Shown here piece by piece: positions 14,165 through 17,198 of a stretch of DNA of 17,198 nt (its first letter is position 1; the number at the start of each line of letters is the position of its first letter). Location of the stretch: positions 1-17,198 of the forward strand of contig JAVEEH010000132.1 of the NCBI GenBank assembly GCA_030840545.1. Direction: 5' to 3'. The position numbers and the translations under genes are program-made. This DNA is from Frankiaceae bacterium (GTDB lineage Bacteria > Actinomycetota > Actinomycetes > JAFAQI01). The notes under the pieces are model-generated. The model ran no database searches. It worked only from the letters and a program-made list of their open reading frames with translations, and was not told the origin of the DNA.

Positions 14165-15298
14165 GTGCGCGTCGGCCTGCTGACTCGAGAGTGGCCGCCC
14201 GACGTCTATGGCGGGGCCGGCGTCCATGTGGAGTTCCTTGCCCGCGAGCTGGCGGGGCTCGTTGATCTCGACGTCCAAGCCTTCGCGGCGCACGGGACGT
14301 GGGACCGGCTGTCGACGGCGAACACAGCGCTGCAGGTGCTGGCCACCGACCTGTCGATCGTCGCCGCCGTCGACGGCTGCGATCTGGTGCACTCGCACAC
14401 CTGGTACGCCAACCTCGCGGGACACCTGGCCAAGCTGTTGTACGGCGTACCGCACGTCATGACCTCACATTCGCTCGAACCGTTGCGGCCGTGGAAGGCC
14501 GATCAGCTCGGCGGTGGCTACGCCGTCTCGTCCTGGGCGGAGCGGGTGGCGGTCGAGTCCGCCGATGCGGTCATCGCGGTGTCCGACGGCATGCGCGCAG
14601 ACGTGCTGGCCGCCTACCCGTCCGTGCGACCCGACCGGGTGCACGTGGTGCACAACGGCATCGACACCGGACTGTTCACACCCAGCCCTGACGCCGACGT
14701 GGTGCGATCGCTCGGCGTCGACCCGGACCGACCGATGGTCGTGTTCGTCGGCCGCATCACCCGGCAGAAAGGCCTGCCACACCTCCTGCGGGCAGCGAGC
14801 TCGCTGCCGCCACATGTCCAGCTCGTCATCTGCGCGTCGTCACCGGACGAGCCGGCGATCGCCGAGGAGGTCTCGACCGGCATCGCCCGGCTGTCGGCGG
14901 ACCGGGGCGGCGTCAGCTGGCTGCAGGAGCCGCTGCCGCGACCGCAGCTGATCGCTCTGCTGTCCAGTGCCAGCGTGTTCGTCTGCCCCTCCGTCTATGA
15001 ACCGCTCGGCATCGTCAACCTCGAGGCGATGGCGTGCGGGACAGCCGTCGTCGCCACCGCCGTCGGCGGCATCCCCGAGGTGGTGGACGACGGCGTGACC
15101 GGGCTGCTCGTGCCCTACGACCCCGGTGACCCGGCGGCGTTCGAGGACGCCCTGGCCACCGCACTCATCGAGCTGCTGGAGGCGCCAGAGCGGGCGGCGG
15201 CGATGGGCCGACGGGGCCGGGAGCGCGCGGAACGCGAGTTCGCGTGGTCGTCGATCGCCCACCGCACGGTGGACCTCTACGCGTCGCTCCTCGCCTAG
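14165..15298 (+). CDS. glgA: GT4-family glycogen synthase / maltose-1-phosphate synthase, actinobacterial type
   Basis: This is a 377-residue GT-B fold glycosyltransferase that uses ADP-glucose. The marks are LLTREWPPDVYGGAGVHVE (5-23) and LVHSHTWYANLAGHLAKLL (74-92), followed by HNGID (163-167), GRITRQKGL (196-204), and PSVYEPLGIVNLEAMACGTAVVA with the E-x7-E pair at Glu279 and Glu287. This is the short actinobacterial type represented by Rv1212c, which in mycobacteria (GlgM) makes alpha-maltose-1-phosphate for the GlgE pathway. The longer bacterial GlgA is about 480 residues. Whether this protein elongates glycogen or makes maltose-1-phosphate cannot be told here. It is divergent from its substrate supplier glgC. 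The start is GTG 14165; an ATG at 14144 would place the promoter inside the gene. Confidence 0.95.
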   Translation: MRVGLLTREWPPDVYGGAGVHVEFLARELAGLVDLDVQAFAAHGTWDRLSTANTALQVLATDLSIVAAVDGCDLVHSHTWYANLAGHLAKLLYGVPHVMTSHSLEPLRPWKADQLGGGYAVSSWAERVAVESADAVIAVSDGMRADVLAAYPSVRPDRVHVVHNGIDTGLFTPSPDADVVRSLGVDPDRPMVVFVGRITRQKGLPHLLRAASSLPPHVQLVICASSPDEPAIAEEVSTGIARLSADRGGVSWLQEPLPRPQLIALLSSASVFVCPSVYEPLGIVNLEAMACGTAVVATAVGGIPEVVDDGVTGLLVPYDPGDPAAFEDALATALIELLEAPERAAAMGRRGRERAEREFAWSSIAHRTVDLYASLLA

Positions 15299-15339
15299 GT
15301 GGGCAGGAAAGCTTCATCCCTTCCCGAAACCTGAGAGCC

Positions 15340-15354
15340 GACCACTCGTTGGTC
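15340..15354 (+). other. Small hairpin in the leader of the last gene
   Basis: GACCA (15340-15344) and TGGTC (15350-15354) pair around CTCGT in the 82-nt gap after glgA. It is too small to assign. It could be part of a leader or a weak terminator. No known riboswitch pattern is recognised. Confidence 0.25.
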
Positions 15355-15367
15355 AGGTCACACCCTT

Positions 15368-15372
15368 GGGAG
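15368..15372 (+). promoter_or_regulatory. Ribosome binding site of the last gene
   Basis: GGGAG ends 8 nt before ATG 15381. It supports that start, which opens directly into a signal peptide. Confidence 0.55.
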
Positions 15373-15380
15373 ACTCACGC

Positions 15381-17198
15381 ATGCCGCATTTCGCCCGTAT
15401 CGCCGTTCCGTTGGTCGCCGCCGGCGTCACGGTCGCCGCGCTCTACCCGGCCAACGGATCGACGGCCGACCACAGCGCGCGCCGTACGACGTCACTCGTC
15501 GACGCCCTGCGGTCCGGCCAGGCGTCGGTGCGTCCTCCGGCCGTGCTGCAGCACCGGCTGGTCCCGGAGGACCGGTATGCGATGGCGAGCGGCTGTTATG
15601 TGCTCCGCTCCGCTGTCAGCAGCAGGTTCATCGGCAGGTCCGGATCGGCGTTTGCGGCCACGGCGACGAGCACCGCCGCGGCTCCGTTCCACTTCCAGGC
15701 CCTCGACCTCGGCAAATACCTGTTGTTCGGCGCCAAGCGGGACTTCTTCGCGGCGGCGGGCGACCCGACCCCAGAAGGCATCCGGCCGGCGACCGACGTG
15801 GTCGACGGTTATGTGCGCGGCACTGGGGACGAGACGCTGCAACCGGTCCGCGCCCCGGTGCTCACCGGCACCGGCGCCGCGGCCGGTGGCGTCGACACAG
15901 CCACCGTGCCGGTGCGCGACGCTGTCCGGGGCGACGGCGTCCAGAGCGCAGCCGCGCCGAGCGCTTCGGCGGAATGGGTGGTCCGGCAGTCGGGCCGCGG
16001 CGAGTTCCGCTTTCTCATGGCCGTCGACGACCACGACCCGGCGAACCCGGGTCCGCTCAACCCACGCATCTCCGCGACCCTCACGGCGACGAAGTCCGGG
16101 GCGCTGTCCCTGGTCAAGGGCGACAAGGTCGGCCCGGCGACCAACTTCGCGTTGCGCCGAGCCGGTGGCTGCGCGCACTGGCCCGAGATCCAGGTCAACA
16201 TCACCGGCGGCTTCCCGCACGGCGCAACGCCCTACTCCGAGACCAGTGGCTTCCTCGACGCGCACCTGCACGGCATGGCGTTCGAGTTCCTCGGCGGGCG
16301 GGCGCGCTGCGGCCGGCCGTGGCATCCCTACGGCGTCACCTACGCCCTCGTCGACTGCCCCGACCATCAGCCGGGTGGCCGCGGTGCACTGCTCGAGGAC
16401 GTCCTGTCCGGTCGCACCCCCGGGACGGGACACGACACTGTCGGCTGGCCGACGTTCGGCTACTGGCCGCGACACGACTCGCTGACGCACGAGCAGGTCT
16501 ACTACAAGTGGCTGGAACGCGCGTGGCGCGGCGGGCTGCGGATGTTCACCAACCTGCTGGTCGACAACGGCGTGCTCTGCGAGCTCTATCCCTACAAGAA
16601 GAACAGCTGCAACGAGATGGACGGCGTGCGGCTGCAGGCCAAACGGCTGCACGAGTTCGAGCGCTACATCGACGCGCAGAGTGGCGGACCGGGTGAAGGC
16701 TGGTTCCGCATCGTGAAGGACCCGTTCCAGGCTCGTCGAGTCATCAACGCCGGCAAGCTCGCGGTGGTCATGGGCATCGAGGTGTCGGTGCCGCTGGACT
16801 GCGGGGAGTACCTCGGCACGCCACGCTGCAACGCGGCCGAGATCGACAAGCGGATGCAAGGTGTCTACAAGCTCGGCGTTCGCCAGATGGAGCTGACCAA
16901 CAAGTTCGACAACGCGCTGACTGGGGTGACCGGCGACGACGGCACCACCGGCGCGATCGTCAACTCCGGTAACCACTACGAGACGGGCCACTACTGGCAG
17001 CTGCAAACCTGCGCGAAGACACCGAAAAGCGAGGCGCTGCAGCGCTATGACAAGCGGCAGTACAACCTCGCCGACCAAAGCGGCGGCAAGGTGGGACGCG
17101 ACGCCATCTTCGGTGCGGTGCTCGAAGCGGCCGGCGTGACCGGCGCGGCACCGGCCTATCCGGCCGGACCGCACTGCAACATCGCGGGCTTCACCAAG
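15381..17198 (+). CDS. Secreted amidohydrolase-like (M19-like) protein, 3' end outside the window
   Basis: 606 codons are visible with no stop. The N terminus is a signal peptide (MPHFARIAVPLVAAGVTVAALYPANGSTA with a likely cut near residue 29, shown here only as a region). A beta-rich N-terminal region of about 250 residues precedes a metal-hydrolase-like part. That part has FLDAHLHGMAFEFLGG with a D-x-H-x-H motif (Asp293, His295, His297) and VTYALVDCPDH. It also has FRIVKDPFQARRVINAGKL and VVMGIEVSV with Glu467, like the Glu in M19 renal-dipeptidase-type proteins, and LGVRQMELTNKFDNALTG. Many cysteines fit an extracellular protein. Similar long actinobacterial proteins are often loosely named after coagulation factor 5/8 domains. 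The substrate is unknown. It starts 82 nt after glgA, and the opposite-strand open frame is its shadow. Confidence 0.82.
   Translation, partial: MPHFARIAVPLVAAGVTVAALYPANGSTADHSARRTTSLVDALRSGQASVRPPAVLQHRLVPEDRYAMASGCYVLRSAVSSRFIGRSGSAFAATATSTAAAPFHFQALDLGKYLLFGAKRDFFAAAGDPTPEGIRPATDVVDGYVRGTGDETLQPVRAPVLTGTGAAAGGVDTATVPVRDAVRGDGVQSAAAPSASAEWVVRQSGRGEFRFLMAVDDHDPANPGPLNPRISATLTATKSGALSLVKGDKVGPATNFALRRAGGCAHWPEIQVNITGGFPHGATPYSETSGFLDAHLHGMAFEFLGGRARCGRPWHPYGVTYALVDCPDHQPGGRGALLEDVLSGRTPGTGHDTVGWPTFGYWPRHDSLTHEQVYYKWLERAWRGGLRMFTNLLVDNGVLCELYPYKKNSCNEMDGVRLQAKRLHEFERYIDAQSGGPGEGWFRIVKDPFQARRVINAGKLAVVMGIEVSVPLDCGEYLGTPRCNAAEIDKRMQGVYKLGVRQMELTNKFDNALTGVTGDDGTTGAIVNSGNHYETGHYWQLQTCAKTPKSEALQRYDKRQYNLADQSGGKVGRDAIFGAVLEAAGVTGAAPAYPAGPHCNIAGFTK

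Noticed and set aside
13192..14265. A 357-codon plus-strand open frame across glgC.
   Set aside because: It is antisense to an unmistakable glgC and its product is an Arg/His/Val-rich shadow.
15299..15380. A riboswitch in the leader of the last gene.
   Set aside because: Only one 5-bp hairpin is visible, with no conserved riboswitch core that I can recognise.
15492..17174. A 560-codon minus-strand open frame opposite the last gene.
   Set aside because: The plus-strand frame runs 606 codons with a signal peptide, motifs and a ribosome site. The minus frame shows no recognisable domain and has shadow-like composition.
1..17198. CRISPR arrays, tRNA or rRNA genes, transposases, phage genes.
   Set aside because: No repeat-spacer periodicity, cloverleaf or transposase and integrase motif was seen in either strand.

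Overview
This is a GC-rich, densely coding window. Its high third-position GC, frequent GTG starts, TANNNT -10 boxes close to start codons and gene content all point to an actinomycete (Actinomycetota). I recognise fourteen protein genes, two of them cut by the window edges. I see no RNA genes, insertion sequences or CRISPR arrays. The longest stretch without a gene is about 237 bp (10473-10709). Much of the layout matches, in shuffled form, the Mycobacterium tuberculosis region from Rv1212c (glgA/glgM) to Rv1232c. That region holds glgC, an O-methyltransferase, sigE, rseA, htrA, tatB, mrp and an MgtE-N protein.

Left part (1-2778): a partial CitE-like CoA-ester lyase on the minus strand, and divergently a small conserved actinobacterial protein. 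Then comes a long inverted repeat between convergent genes. After it lies a minus-strand pair, an LppX/LprAFG-type lipoprotein and a PhzF-family enzyme, coupled by a GTGA overlap.

Centre (2841-8120, plus strand): a probable operon. It encodes a soluble PRC-barrel/MgtE-N/CBS protein, a DUF1003 membrane protein, a large PilB/GspE-type ATPase and an Mrp/ApbC iron-sulfur carrier ATPase. The ATPase carries two extra C-terminal modules: a double zinc ribbon and a response-regulator receiver domain. It is the most unusual gene here, because no other pilus or secretion gene is in the window.

Right-centre (8130-12869): on the minus strand, a secreted CocE/X-Pro dipeptidyl-peptidase-type hydrolase, tatB and an HtrA-like membrane serine protease. 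A nested inverted-repeat structure lies between tatB and the hydrolase. An O-methyltransferase is divergent from htrA. The sigE and rseA genes that separate these two in M. tuberculosis are absent.

Right part (12892-17198): glgC and glgA/glgM are divergent, with only 34 bp between their start codons. They would make ADP-glucose and use it for glycogen or maltose-1-phosphate. The window ends inside a long secreted protein that resembles an amidohydrolase/M19-type metal-dependent hydrolase.

Several genes (the lyase, the small protein, the lipoprotein, the MgtE-N protein, glgC and glgA) have a TANNNT box 6-8 nt before the start codon. This suggests leaderless transcripts. Others (DUF1003, hydrolase, methyltransferase, the last gene) carry a Shine-Dalgarno sequence.
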